This document shows positions 34,701-48,200 of a stretch of 64,000 nt of DNA, piece by piece. The position numbers were made by a program, and so were the translations under genes. Numbering within the stretch: the stretch's first letter is position 1; each line of letters starts with the position of its first letter. This stretch comes from Trichostrongylus colubriformis (taxonomy: Eukaryota > Nematoda > Chromadorea > Rhabditida > Trichostrongylidae). The notes below the pieces were generated by a model. That model made no database searches. It was not told where the DNA came from and was given only the letters and a program-made list of their open reading frames with translations. The DNA lies in contig OZ022258.1 of assembly GCA_963978905.1 (NCBI GenBank), forward strand, positions 53,056,591-53,120,590, written 5' to 3'.

Positions 34701-36202
34701 CCCCCGTGTCATATGCCCTAGCACTTTTTTTATTTTCTGTTGAATAAACGCGAATAAATCGATGGCACCCTCGTTCTACCTCTTCCCGATTTATTACCTT
34801 AGAAAACACCGTGCAAATATCATCTTTATTCTCTACTATACTATATTTTTAAGTTTTTATGATAGTCTCCCATAAATGTTGGCTTTATGCTTTCTGTGCA
34901 CATCTCTTTGATGCGCCAGGATAATCTCCATAACACTGATGCTTTTCTGTTTTTACTTTTGCATTTGTTCGCCTCGAATGAATCCTCCGCGGTGCATCTA
35001 CGTTCGAATGGTTTCTATTGATCCCTGTTTATAAAATGTAATGGTTGTGTTAGTTTCTCCCATGAATTTGATCCTAGACAATCAATGATTGTAGTGAACC
35101 ACTCGTTTTTGATTTAAATAAATCTAACGTGGGATTAAATGGATAGTTAAAGTGAATTTTTGACGGGGTTGTGGGTGTTCTTGAGGTCACAAGAGAAATC
35201 TGTTATTTTTATTTATTTTTTGAGCTATGTTCTTTATGCTATACTATATCGTTTATTTTTACTTATTTTTCTATGCTATATGATATATTTTCTACTATAC
35301 GATATACCTCGCATTCCGTTTTCCGTCTTTGTTGCTCTCATCATTCTTATGAATCATTCTTCCATTCTGTAAGTTCTGATTCATTATGGCAAATGCTTTA
35401 TGCTGGTATCCGTATGGTACCACCACAACATAATCCATTTTCATTTTTCGGATCCTCTTCTCCACATACATATATCGCTTAGATGCTTGTACGATTCAGA
35501 GGGATTTATAGCGTGGCGAAAGATGTGCATCAGGACACTTGGACTAGGTCCGGTTACGTGAGTAGGTCGCAGGCGCTCCACTCAGTGCGCGATCAAACGC
35601 ATCAACCTTTTTAATGCCGGAACTTATTCGATCTTTAGATCACTTCCACACTTCACCACCCAATCGTGCGACTAGGTAGGGCCGACCACGGTTGCCTGCT
35701 TTCCGTTTGATATTCGTGATCTGTTCACGTTTCATTTTATTTCATCGAAGTATCAAACATCGGCATCACTAAACACTTAGAGACTTATAAGTCCTCTTAC
35801 TTTGTACTAAGAGCAGTACTGGGACTATAGATCGATAACTTTTCAGGGAAAGTACATTTAGTAGCACATTTCCAAAATTTTCACCTTCACACTTTCCTTT
35901 TGTTCTGAGACATTTCAAATTGATTTTGATAAGGCCTCATCTCAATGCGAAGTTTGCGTTTTCTGATCACCGCGATAAAAGTAATTTTGACTTTCCAGCT
36001 GTACAGATTTACCTTGTGAGATTTCCTTTACAAAATTTTTCAAGGTTTATCCTATAAAGTGGAAGAGGATCTGAAATTATCTAAAATTTATGATTCAGCT
36101 TCCTTTCTACGCCTAAGTTCATAATGATGTACTGTTTCTCACTTATTTGGAAGCTGCTTCGAGGTCGAAGCCTTTGCAGGACATCTAGCTCAAAATACAG
36201 TA

Positions 36203-39200
36203 ATGAAACCATTCTGGAAGGTTATTATAGTGATAGCCTTATTGGGACATATGTATCTCCTTTTTTGGACGATGAGACTGAGATATATCTTGCAATATGC
36301 AGATGTAAAGTATGTAGGATTTCGCTTGAATGGAGGTCGCCTTGGAAACCAGGTGAGCAAAGCGTTTTTTGTTTGCAAAGGTCTTTGTTATCAAATTGAT
36401 GCGCTCACTCTAACAGGTGAAAATATGTGGATTTTTCTTATGATCACTTTAGAACACGTCTTTTCAAGTGTTCAAGAAAATTCTTGAAAAGTTGAATTGA
36501 AACTTTCTTGAAAAATGGATGGTCCTCATTCCCTTTTTTCTCATTCAGCTGCTCATCCAAAACTTATATGATTGCAGCTTTTTCACTTGATCACCGGCTA
36601 TGGCATAGCGAAAACACTTAACCGCGTCCACTACCTCCCTTTTTCTGGCAAACTCGAACCTCATGTGCAAATGTATTTGGATATATTTAAGAAGGTTTTT
36701 CCACATCTCGAGGAAACATATGTCCGTGCACAGGTTAGTCTTGTTCTGCAGCGTATTGAATAATTTTATTTATTTATTTATTTATTGCACGCATAGGTGC
36801 GCTATAACAATTGCCTATAACGAGAACACAAACGTAACACAAAACATGAGTGCATTGCGGTCTTTAGTGAAACCAACGAAGGTAGAGAGAAGCCCACTAA
36901 TTTTGAGATAGAAGGAAACTGTGACCACTTCAGCAGTTACTGAGAAGCTGAAATCGTTAAGAGCGTCTCAAAGTCCACAATTCGCTTCTGTAAACAATTC
37001 AGGCGGATGACGCTAGGGAAAACGTCACTCCAAGACAAAACAGGGTGGTAAGGAATCTGAAGCTGAATTTTCGGCTGCCAGGTATTCCCTACCCCTGACA
37101 ATTCAGCTTCAGACCCGCCAGATAAGATTTCTCTTTATGATCGAAACAAGTGGCCGTACAAATCATGTGAGACTAGAAAAGAATAATCCAAGATATACCT
37201 TCTGTTTGTATCCCTACCTTGTCGGTTACCCTAGACCAACACTCCGAGCGCAAACAGCGAAATCAAAATTTAGTACAATACCGCTCACATTTTTTGAAAA
37301 ATCGACGGTGGTCGACGGATTAAACGGCACAAACCGTCGCCCAGTCATAACTTCGTTAAAAATGGATAAAATGAGAAAAAATTAGAAGCGTTAGATTCGT
37401 CTCAATGTGTGGAATTTAACGACCTATGAAATGTCTAATTTTGATGAGTAGGTCACCAGCTTCTCGGTAAAAGCTGCAAAGATTCCTTTGAATTTACCCT
37501 CAGGCAAGACTCCGACCTGTTTCGGCTTGCATTCACATGTTCGATTGTTGCTCGCCTATGTTCTGCACAAACATTAATTTTTAGTGAGCTATCTTCAAGT
37601 TTCAGGATACTTTTCTGCACGAAATTCCCACGACATTTTCGAGTGTTTTTAGGCTCATTTCGTCTGAATCGATGGACAAATTGAGAAGATAACTCACCTA
37701 TCACAGACTACTGGTTACGCACTGCAAGAATAACCTTGACTTCCGAATTACAGGCAAGCGCTTCTTCTGTGATGAAGCTTCAAACATCAGTAAACGGCGT
37801 ACTTTGAACGCTGGATAATTTTCCTTTTCTTTCCTGAAATAACATTTTGATCAATGAAAATCGCATAAGGTCCTCGAATACAACATCCTACACTCCCAGA
37901 AAATGAAAGCGGCATTCAAACAATGCACAGAATCATTACTTTGAAAAGAGTGTTAATTGCACATGAAAGTATGAATGTGGACGTACACTAATTAATTTCA
38001 GACGAAACTTATGCTGATGTATTTAGTGTCAAAAATGCTGTTCATCGGTGTAAAGATCATCTCACTGCGAAAGTCTTGAACTTTCACCACTGTTCTTGTA
38101 TTCTTTTCAAGCGTTGTCGGCTCCAGCGCCGCATGCTGACCCCCTAATTACTGTGCAACGCTCAGCACAGATGAGGTCAGTAATACCTCGCGGTATTATC
38201 ACATCACATGAATGCACACTATTGACCTTCAGAACCGCTCACTGTCCCTTCGAACCAAAGGGGCTGGTTCGCAGCCTTGTACAGTTTAGCTTAGATGGTA
38301 GTTTTTTTAAAGAATTTCTTCAAATATATTATATAGTGTGTTGTATGACTTAAACTTTTATGAGTGATTTTCTGTTTTAACAGTTTATCATAGATCGGTG
38401 GTTACGAATTTCTACTTTGTGTATTCATCATTTGAATGAGTAATTTCTGCATTGTGTGCATTGATACCGAAACACGATTATGTAGAATACTTCACGTGAT
38501 AATTCCGCAGCGCACTTGTTCTAACGAGTCGGTTTGGTACTGTTCATTGAAATCAACTGTGAGAGTTTCCATATGCCAACACACTCTGTCCGCTATCACT
38601 ATGCTCGGAAACAGAGTTACCTTATCAAGCGGTTGGATGGCGCAGGCCGAGTGACCGTTGTTCGCAGGCACTCATGAAGTAATGATTCGTAGGGGTTCGA
38701 ATCCTCTGGTGCATGCAACGTTTGCAAATGTGTGTTCGTGATTAGTTGTGTGCTCCTGCTTCCTTCCGGTTATTAAAGCAAATTGGTCCTGAAAAGGAGG
38801 GGACTGGGGAGATCACTGAGTAAGAATAGTAAGCGGTTCTGAAGGTCAATAGTGTGCATTCATGTGATGTGATAATACCGCGAGGTATTACTGACCTCAT
38901 CTGTGCTGAGCGTTGCACAGTAATTAAGGGGTCAGCATGCGGCGCTGGAGCCGACAACGCTTGAAAAGAATACAAGAACAGTAGTGAAAGTTCAAAACTT
39001 TCGCAGTGAGATGATCTTTACACCGATGAACAGCATTTTTGACACTAAATACATCAGTATAAGTTTCGTCTAAAATTAATTAGTGTACGTTCACATTCAT
39101 ACTTTCATGTGCAATTAACACTCTTTTCAAACTAATGATTCTGTGCATTGTTTGAATGCCGCTTTCATTTTCTGGGAGTGTAGGATGTTGTATTCGAGGA

Positions 39201-42200
39201 CCTTATCCGATTTTCATTGATCAAAATGTTATTTCAGGAAAGAAAAGGAAAATTATCCAGCGTTCAAAGTACGCCGTTTACTGATGTTTGAAGCTTCATC
39301 ACAGAAGAAGCGCTTGCCTGTAATTCGGAAGTCAAGGTTATTCTTGCAGTGCGTAACCAGTAGTCTGTGATAGGTGAGTTAACTTCTCAATTTGTCCATC
39401 GATTCAGACGAAATGAGCCTAAAAACACTCGAAAATGTCGTGGGAATTTCGTGCGGAAAAGTATCCTGAAACTTGAAGATAACTCACTAAAAATTAATGT
39501 TTGTGCAGAACATAGGCGAGCAACAATCGAACATGTGAATGCAAGCCGAAACAGGTCGGAGTCTTGCCTGAGGGTAAATTCAAAGGAATCTTTGCAGCTT
39601 TTACCGAGAAGCTGGTGACCTACTTATCAAAATTAGACATTTCATAGGTCGTTAAATTCCACACATTGAGACGAATCTAACGTTCTAATTTTTTCTCATT
39701 TTATCCATTTTTAACGAAGTTATGACGGGGCGACGGTTTGTGCCGTTTAATCCGTCGACCACCGTCGATTTTTCAAAAAATGTGAGCGGTATTGTAAACA
39801 ATCAAGAAAAAGTGAAATGTGATGAACTACAAAAAAAAGAGAAGAAAGTATCGCAGCACATCGTGACGTCGCCTCCATCAATCCATCGGAAGCAAGTAGC
39901 TGTAAAAGGCCCTCAAACTCGCACTACTGGAAAAGAAAAATTTTTCGATCTCAAAATAACTTCAAAAGTCCGGAATGCCGAGAACAGCTAGTAAATCCAA
40001 TTTCTTCAATCTTTTTCTGAAAGTGCAAGCATTCTGAGCGTCCACTATCTCCGCTGGCAACAACTGCAGCCATCTCGCCCCGCGAAAGAGCAGGGAATTG
40101 ATAACCTTGGACTGCTGTGTTTTCGCCAGTGTAGGACACTGCAGAGAAAGTTTCCGCGTGCGCCCTCTGCAAGGTCCAAACCTCCAGTATTTACTGGGCT
40201 TGAGATTTAATTCTCCCCTCAGAAGCTTAAAACAAAAGACGACATCATTATAACTGTTTTATTTCATTCTCTTAAAGACGGTGTTAGGGGTAATGTGGGT
40301 GATAAGGAATCCCAAAAGGATTATTTAGTGAAAACCAACGGGTCTGAAAGGCCTATGCATGGCGAAACCCCCCGCAGGAGGCACCCCCTTGAGCTGTGGC
40401 GGAGAGCCTCATCAGGGCAAGCCGCCTCTGTTCAGGGCAGCCTGCCTCCTGGCGACGAGCTCCCCATGATTGGCTGGGATGGGAGGGGCCAAGGAGATGC
40501 GGCCGGCTGGAGCGATCGGGGCGCGCTTTCGTAAACAGAACGTCGCAGACCCTTTCCTAATCAGCTGATGATCTTTCCCAGTGTTTTTGATTTTTGCTGC
40601 TTATCCGTAGAGTTCGCGAGTTATTCTTTTCTATCCTTCTTTTATTTTTCTTTAATTCTCATTTATTGTCTTTTCTCGTCTGCAGTCAACGATGGGATAC
40701 CTTTCAAGTTTTTGTATTATTTCCACGCTGTTTTTGCGCATTGATCACCTGGATTCATGCCAATGGCAGAGTCGTCCGGGCCACCCGCCTGTTGACGAAA
40801 TGGTCGTCCACGTCGAGAATCAACGGTGGGAAGGGGTCCTCTTTCTCGGGTTTTTGGCCAATTCAATCCGTTTTTTCTTCACTGTCCTATTACTAGGCAT
40901 CTCGACTTTCATATTCACTACTTCTTTTAATTTCGTGCGAATTTTTCCTAATACTGCCTTTAATGATTTATTGGTTCCTCTAATCTATGCACTTTCCCTG
41001 CATCAGATTCCATAAATACTGATAGAAAAAGAGCATTCTTGTCGCAGCCTATCAAGAGCGGCTTTTCTGCATTCTGCGGAAATTTTCTGTGAATTACCAT
41101 AGTTATAAGACAGAAATTTCATGAGATATCAAGGACTATTTCAAATACCTGACTATGACTCACTCTTGACATTTATCGGTAAGGGAGGCGTACATAGTTG
41201 TCACGAACAGCACATAAGCGCTCCCATCAAAAGAGAAGTCAGGACCAAGTGAATGTGTTGAGAGCACGGGAGGACCCGACTGCTGAAAACCGAAGCAGGG
41301 TGATAAACAGTTGTGTAGCGAAAAAAACGAAAAGAAACGGCTGAACGTGCTTCTGGTGCTACCAAGTTTGGATTGTAAAGGGAGCCACATATGGTCACAG
41401 CTATTGTCACAACTGGCGTCCTTGAAGAGGACTTCAGAAGAGGAACAGGAGACATCACGCTATCTCAAATTCGCTTTCAAAAAGCGGGTCCCTTGATAAT
41501 CTACATGCAAATAGCTCCAGCAAGTGTTCATCTCCTATATCTTCCACAAGGTTTCGTTGAAATCTCTCTTTAGTTTTTGCGCTGGGGAAATCTTCATTTA
41601 GAGACACTGTTGGTGTGCATGTGCATATCGCGGAATCCCTGTGCTTCATGTTCCGACAGTCGACGGAGTTTATAACCGCTGTGACGAGGAGAGGGCTTAA
41701 TTCAATTCCTTTGACCCGCATTCGCAGAAAATCAATATAGGTCGAAAACCTGCCACTGCAGCACAGCCGCAATGCTCCACCAAGCGTCGCATTCCCATTC
41801 GGTCACCAACTGTTGCTCCTGCGCTGGCTCGAATGTGATGATCATAGCCGTAGTTAATCGTCGAATTTACATCCATAATATAAATAAATATACGGTACGA
41901 TAAGCTATATATGACTATAATAATAACCTATAAATATATGTAAATATACTGTACGATAAGCTTGTTAATCGACGAATACATGACAACGAGACTTTACAAT
42001 CAAACAATTGACTAACGTGTTCCACGGTCCATTTCACAGTTTTCATAACCGTCTTTCTTACCACTGAAAGTGCCACAGAACGAATAGATAGAATGAAAGC
42101 CGGTGTGAATCCTGGAAAAAGCCTCATTGTGGCGCAGCCTGACATTTTTATTGATCATACATACAATTTGACTCTCGCGGACAACATAACCAGCTTGGCA

Positions 42201-45200
42201 ATTCGCAAACCGCAATGTGAACTATTGAGCGGGATGAATCGGTACGACTGAAATTTATCAATGTCATGTAGCCCACCGAAAGTGTTAGGTCGCGTTCGTA
42301 CTTTGCGCACTGTCGCTGGCGCCGGCAACGACGGCGTCCATTTGCTCGCCGCCGACCACGGCGGCACTCTGGTGACGCGCTCCGTTTGTAAAATGCTCGT
42401 TCCAACCACACTACAATACGATGATCGTGGCCTACGAATTCAAATTGGAATATTGACAGTGTCAGACTATGCCAAGATTCGAATTCAAATTCGTGGGCTT
42501 TCGCCACGATCGTCATGCATAGTGCACTATGCCAAGATTCGAGTTCGAATTCGTGGCTCTCGCTACGGTCATCATACTGTAGTGTGGTTGGGTTGAGCGT
42601 ACTACACACGGAAAATCATAGTGCCGCCGTGGTCGGCGGCGGACACATGACTGTCACGCCGTCCTGTGGGTGCCGGCGTCAAATTGCTGTCGTCTCCTCG
42701 GTGCGCAAAGCATGAACGCGGCCATAGCCTGGCATAGTGCGCCGACACCGACGTAGTGTACTGTGCAGTAGTGGTGTTTCCTTAGCATTTCCGAGCTGAT
42801 TGCCTGTGAGTAATACTTGGACTAAAGGTTGTGTTAACAGTCTGTGCAAGGATGCTGCATTATGAATAGAAAGTTGGGCTTTGGACGGGCCTCGAACCTG
42901 TTACAATATTTTATGCTGGCCGTACCGCATGAGCTTCGGTCCCTTTAGACTCCTAGCAATTGGCGTAAAGCGCAGTTTCTTTGTTATGTCATTGGCTAGC
43001 GAGCGAAGCTAAAAACATCAGGGTAGCACTAAACAGGAAAGAATGCTTTATATGCTTGCAGTGAGTTCAAAACCACTTTTTTCATTTTCTATTATTTGTC
43101 CAATCATTCAAGGAATGGCCTTTAGACTTGTTCTACTTCTAGTCATCTATTTCCAGAACGGGACCAATGAAACAGTTGTACCATTTGCTGGTTCATGCTG
43201 TGCATACGACGATCCTCACAGGTGCGATACTCTGTTACATCCAACTCATAAATTTAGCCGCGAAATGTTTTTTTTTTGCAAATTCATTGCTAGATTTCCA
43301 CTTGGAAGGTCAAACTATCTCGTAGGATAAGCATCAAGGAAAACTGATGGTTCAGCCTGATTTTCTGCATAGGACTGAGGTACGGGCGTTTCGTTCTAGG
43401 TGACTAGAAAGTTGGTAGTTAGGGGCCGCATGCGTACCGAACCGGTCACGAAAGACATGAGACATGCTCTCCTCAAAGGAACCGGAGGGGATCTGAAACA
43501 AGAGGAAGATGCAAAAAAATGAGCAATTCGTAACGAACACTCAAGGTTAGGAGCGGTAATCGATGAAAAAACCCGAATTCAAAAGCGCGACGCTGCGGTT
43601 TGTATCCGCATCCCATTCGCATCACCACACTGACTTTCCGAGTTGTCCGCTGTAGGAGACGGTCCGCGGGCCAACGTTAGTTAAAGCACCTGACTCCCAG
43701 CGCAGTGGAATGGCCATTTCCAACTACATTAGCATCCATGTAAGTACATCTAAAACAATATATGAAAGAACAAAGGAAAAAGTAATATGAAAAAACTTTA
43801 TGATAGGAGCATCTCCTCTTGGCACCGTGCCAAGGCGTCAAATTGGCGAGTTTGTGCAATGTCGGCCACTTAAACTCGTCCGAACTACGTCTGTTCTACC
43901 GTAGGCCAAAATCACCCCCTTCCAGTGTCTTTACAGGAATCATCCACGGAAAATGAGTTTTCCTGTTACCCATATATTTATGTTGTATTTGCCTAATGTG
44001 GGCCGCATGCAACGTTTCACGTGAAAGAATGCGAATCTGCCTAAGATACAGCACCACTAAGTCTCGGCCGGGTGGGCGTGGTCTCCGAACAAGTGCCCAC
44101 CCCGTCGTCCGCCGCCATCGGACATGCGCTGTAGGGACAGAAAGTTTCGCAAGTAGTCCCATTCCCCGTTGCTAACCGCGACGGACGACGGTACTTGGAG
44201 GACCCGCCCACGTGGCCTTTGAGGAGCTGTCTCTCAGCCGAATTCACGGTTTTTTTTTTTCGTGAAAATTTTGCATGCGGCCCATAATGGGCAAATACAG
44301 CATGAATATATGGGTAACAGAAAAACTCTTTTTCCGTGAACGGTTCCATCGACGGGAATTAGACAATCACTGTACTTAGTCAAGAGGACGGCAAAGCAAT
44401 CTTACAACTCCTTACAAAAGTGTCAGCGAATTATGCAAAACACAAAAAAATTATTTATCTTATCTAGAATGAGGAGAAGCCGCGAGTGGCACCCAAGTCA
44501 GTTACCTGCACCGGCCGGCAGTGGTGCCCTCTTCGCCACTACAGGGGTCATAGAAGTGTGCCTGAACTCCGAAACACGAGTGTACCGACAGCCCTAGTGG
44601 AACAGGAGTGTGTGCACTTATGACAGATTTTCGCGCAGCCGCGCGCGACGAGCGGCTCGGCGGGTGCGAGTACCAGTGGCAGGGCATGGCAGCCTTCAAA
44701 CGAGGCAGTGTGGCATGGGTGGAGGAGGCAGGGTGGCATGGGTACAGAGGGCAGTGTGGCATGGGTGGAAGTGCAGAGGTCACTCAGCCACACTCTGCCG
44801 GGCTCCCAAGGGCAATCGATTTGACAAGTCGTACTGATGGTGCCGCGAGTGCGACGCCGCGAAGCGATGTTCCGTCATAAGTGCACACACCCCAGCTGAT
44901 CACAGAGTCACTAACACCCATGCGGTTGCTCGGCAATTCTTCAGTGCAACTAGGTCCAAATATGTTGCAAGCGTTCTCGCTGGCAGACTGTAGTTTACAT
45001 GAATTTCTTCTTGCCGATATACAACGCAGCAGTCATCTGCTTCCGTACTTAACCTTGTTCAATCTATCGATAAACTGATCTTTTTATTATTTAGGTTATA
45101 CCAAGTATTCATTCTTTCATTACCCTGTGCAATCTATTGTGATCAGCCAAATTGATGAATTGCCCATTAGGACTGGAGTCCAGGCAGAAACTATGCGATA

Positions 45201-48200
45201 AGCGCATAAAGCGATTTAAGCGCAACTATAGAAATACTATAGGAAGCGCTATACTCCAGTATAGAACAGCATGGGTGCCTGAAAAAATAAAAATCCGGGG
45301 CTTCAAGAAGACCAACCGTATCAAATTAATAAAACGGTATGATCTGAGGTAACAGTGCCTCTACTTATTTTCATCTTTTCCCTTTCCCGTTACTTTCAAA
45401 ATTTTCTGATACGTTTCAGGCTGCTCAACCATCCTGCGAGATACCTACTTTTGGACTTTTATTTCGGGCAAAATCCACGTTACTTCGACAAATACATTGA
45501 TGACGTCCGCCGAGTTCTAAGTTTTTCGTCATACATTCGTAAAGAAGGGAATTACATCATTGACTCCTTGAAAATGTACTTTAGAATTTGTTGTTGACGT
45601 AATGTCTTCATGACTGTAGTTTGGAGATGTTGTGAGTACTCTAGCAAGCGAAATAGCAGAACGTGTATACATGTTCGAAGAACTGACTTTATTGTGCGGA
45701 ACATTTCCACAGACGTAAATCAAGCGGTTCAAGCAGCCAACAGCATCGCCAGAAAAGTGGTCAGTCTGCGCCATCATAATGCATAGCTGGTTACTTTGTA
45801 TTAGTTTTACTCATTTTTAGGGAACCTCAGAATTCATGATTTTTGGAGATGACCACACGTTTATGAAACAACTCGGTGATGTGATTATAGAAAAAGGAAA
45901 GTGGAAGAAAGACGTAGGTTTTTCAAGAATTTGAACACTGAACAAATAATGCTTGCCATTAGCAAGTGAAAAGTGGGTAAAGGCAGCATTAGGATAATTT
46001 TGGACGAAAAGTAAAGGAAGTAGTGAATCTGTAAGTCGAGACGCCCAGTAACAGGACGGTGAAAAACGGATGGAAATGGCCGAAAACCCAAGAAATGGGA
46101 CCCCTCCTCTCGCTGATCCTCAACGCGGACGACCTTTCCGTCAAAAGGCGGATACTGCGGACGAAATTCCGTTGGCATGCTGCCAAGTAAACACAAAGGG
46201 ATGTTTAGAAATACGACAGCATCTATTCTCTGGAGTGAGCTTCAACCTAAAAGTGCGAAAGCGCGCTGCAATACCTTCGATCTCACCGCACATCCTTGAC
46301 CGCTCTCACCGTAGCCGACCAGATATCACAGATATCGTCGATAGGAGGCGGGGTCGATTATCAAAAGGCGGCAGCTCTTATCCGTTGCGCCGTTTCTACA
46401 GCTTAAGGACGTACTTTTTCACCGGGATTTCGCCACAGATAGCCTTCTCAGATTCATAGTTTCAATGTAAGTAACTTCTCTCAGAGATTTCTCAATAATT
46501 ACATTACCCCCAATGCTGTCTCTGAGGTATATTCAGAAAGAACGGCTGTTTGCTTGTTCAACAATGACACATTCTGGTAGTTACTTGCATTATTATTCAG
46601 TTAGAAGTGGGTACTAAAATCGGAAATGAAAGCGAACGAAAATCGTTTCTTGCTCCTACTCCTCAGGCCGCTTGAAGTAGAAGACCATAAGCGATAAACT
46701 TCGTTGATTATCGTGTCGCTGAAGATTTTCGAGCAATTGAAATATTCATATACAGTAGCGGTCAAAAATATATGCGGTTTTGGATTCTGGCCATAACTTT
46801 GGTCGAAGTTTACATTTCTTATTCAATTTTTTTTTGTTTTTTGAAGGCAACTGGTACTCAGTGAAGCAAAGTAGGGTGTAGTGTTGAGATTGGAAAATTT
46901 ACTTAACTAAAAACTCTGAAAATACCAAACCTTTTCAAAAATTCAATTGGCCATAAAAAGCTTAAAACTCATCGAAACGGGCAGGTGGGCAGAAAATATT
47001 ACGGAATGAGGCTGGGACTTTGTTGCACGCTATTTCAAATCCTAACAGCACTGAGGCACGGAGTTGACCATTTTCAGTGGTTTCAGTTAAATAATTTTTC
47101 CAACCATCACACTGCATCCTACTCGGCTGAGATACTTTATTTCACTGAGTGACAGTTGCCTTCAAAACACAAAAAAATTGAGCGAGATATGCAAACACCG
47201 AACAAAGTTATGGTCAAAATCCCAAACCGCATATATTTTTGACCGCTACTGTACATGTGTCAAAAAAATCCAAAGCAGTTCTTCGTGAAACATGAAATAG
47301 AGCCTCTCGTCTTTCGTTCGAACGAGGTTACAGCCTCAAAGTGCACAGCTTTAGCTTTTTATATGATTTTATCATACAGAGTTTAGCCAAACTGCCGAAG
47401 TTTTTATTTAAGGCCGTCATCGTTTCCAAGTACAGCGAGCCCATCGATCTGTACTTATCGTCCCAGCTGTGTCGTTCATTCCTCATATCTGCTGTTACTT
47501 CTACTTTCGGATGGTGGCTAGCCTTTTTCATAAAGGATCAGAACGCTGTATTTTATGTAAGTGATGACAGAAAACATGGCGACAAGTTACCCAGCAAAGA
47601 ACTATTCATGTAAGTGTATTCGTGCTATGCTATTTCTGTAATTTGCTGACACTTCTATCAATGTAAAGCGCCGCGAAAGGCTGCATTCGTATTCAACGCT
47701 GCGATCGTCACACCTGCCCTTGGGGTGTGTACCCTTATGTCAGGATTTCGCACCGCGGCATATGGTCTATCGTGATCCTTGCGACTCGTGCACCGAGTCC
47801 GTTGAGTGAGTCAGGCCGTTTTTATACTTTCCAGCACGGGCCTCGATGGCCGTACTCGCGACCGGCAGCGTCGACACTGTCGCCACGCTTGAGGGGAGGG
47901 GGCTTATGACGGTTGTGTTTTTCATACCGTGCTCAATCGTTGACGTCCCTCGTTTCGCACTGCAGGTAGGGTACTATTTGGGGCGCAAGCGAAGCAGTGC
48001 GGATGAGCTAAAGGCGCCATTTTGTTGGGTCTCGGAGCGATTACAAATCGACTGCGTATCGCGCCTCTAGCATCAGCGTGTAATCGTTAATCGTTAACCG
48101 CGACGCGCATAGCTCGCACACACTGTGTCGCACGCCGCTCGTCGTTGTGCGAAATCCTGACATAAGGGTACACACCCCCTGCCCGTATGCAATGCGTCAG

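Larger units (their letters stand above)
29240..36202. other. Spacer between GT11 copies 2 and 3
   Basis: It contains the membrane-protein-like remnant, one end of the TTAA-flanked family, a poly-C run (33407-33418), a G-run (34207-34215), and in its last 1.4 kb the paralogue of the spacer before copy 2. No intact gene is supported between 32000 and 34800. Confidence 0.6.

Noticed and set aside
38636..38712. Complete tRNA gene
   Set aside because: A and B boxes are present, but the acceptor stem cannot be closed; called tRNA-like only.
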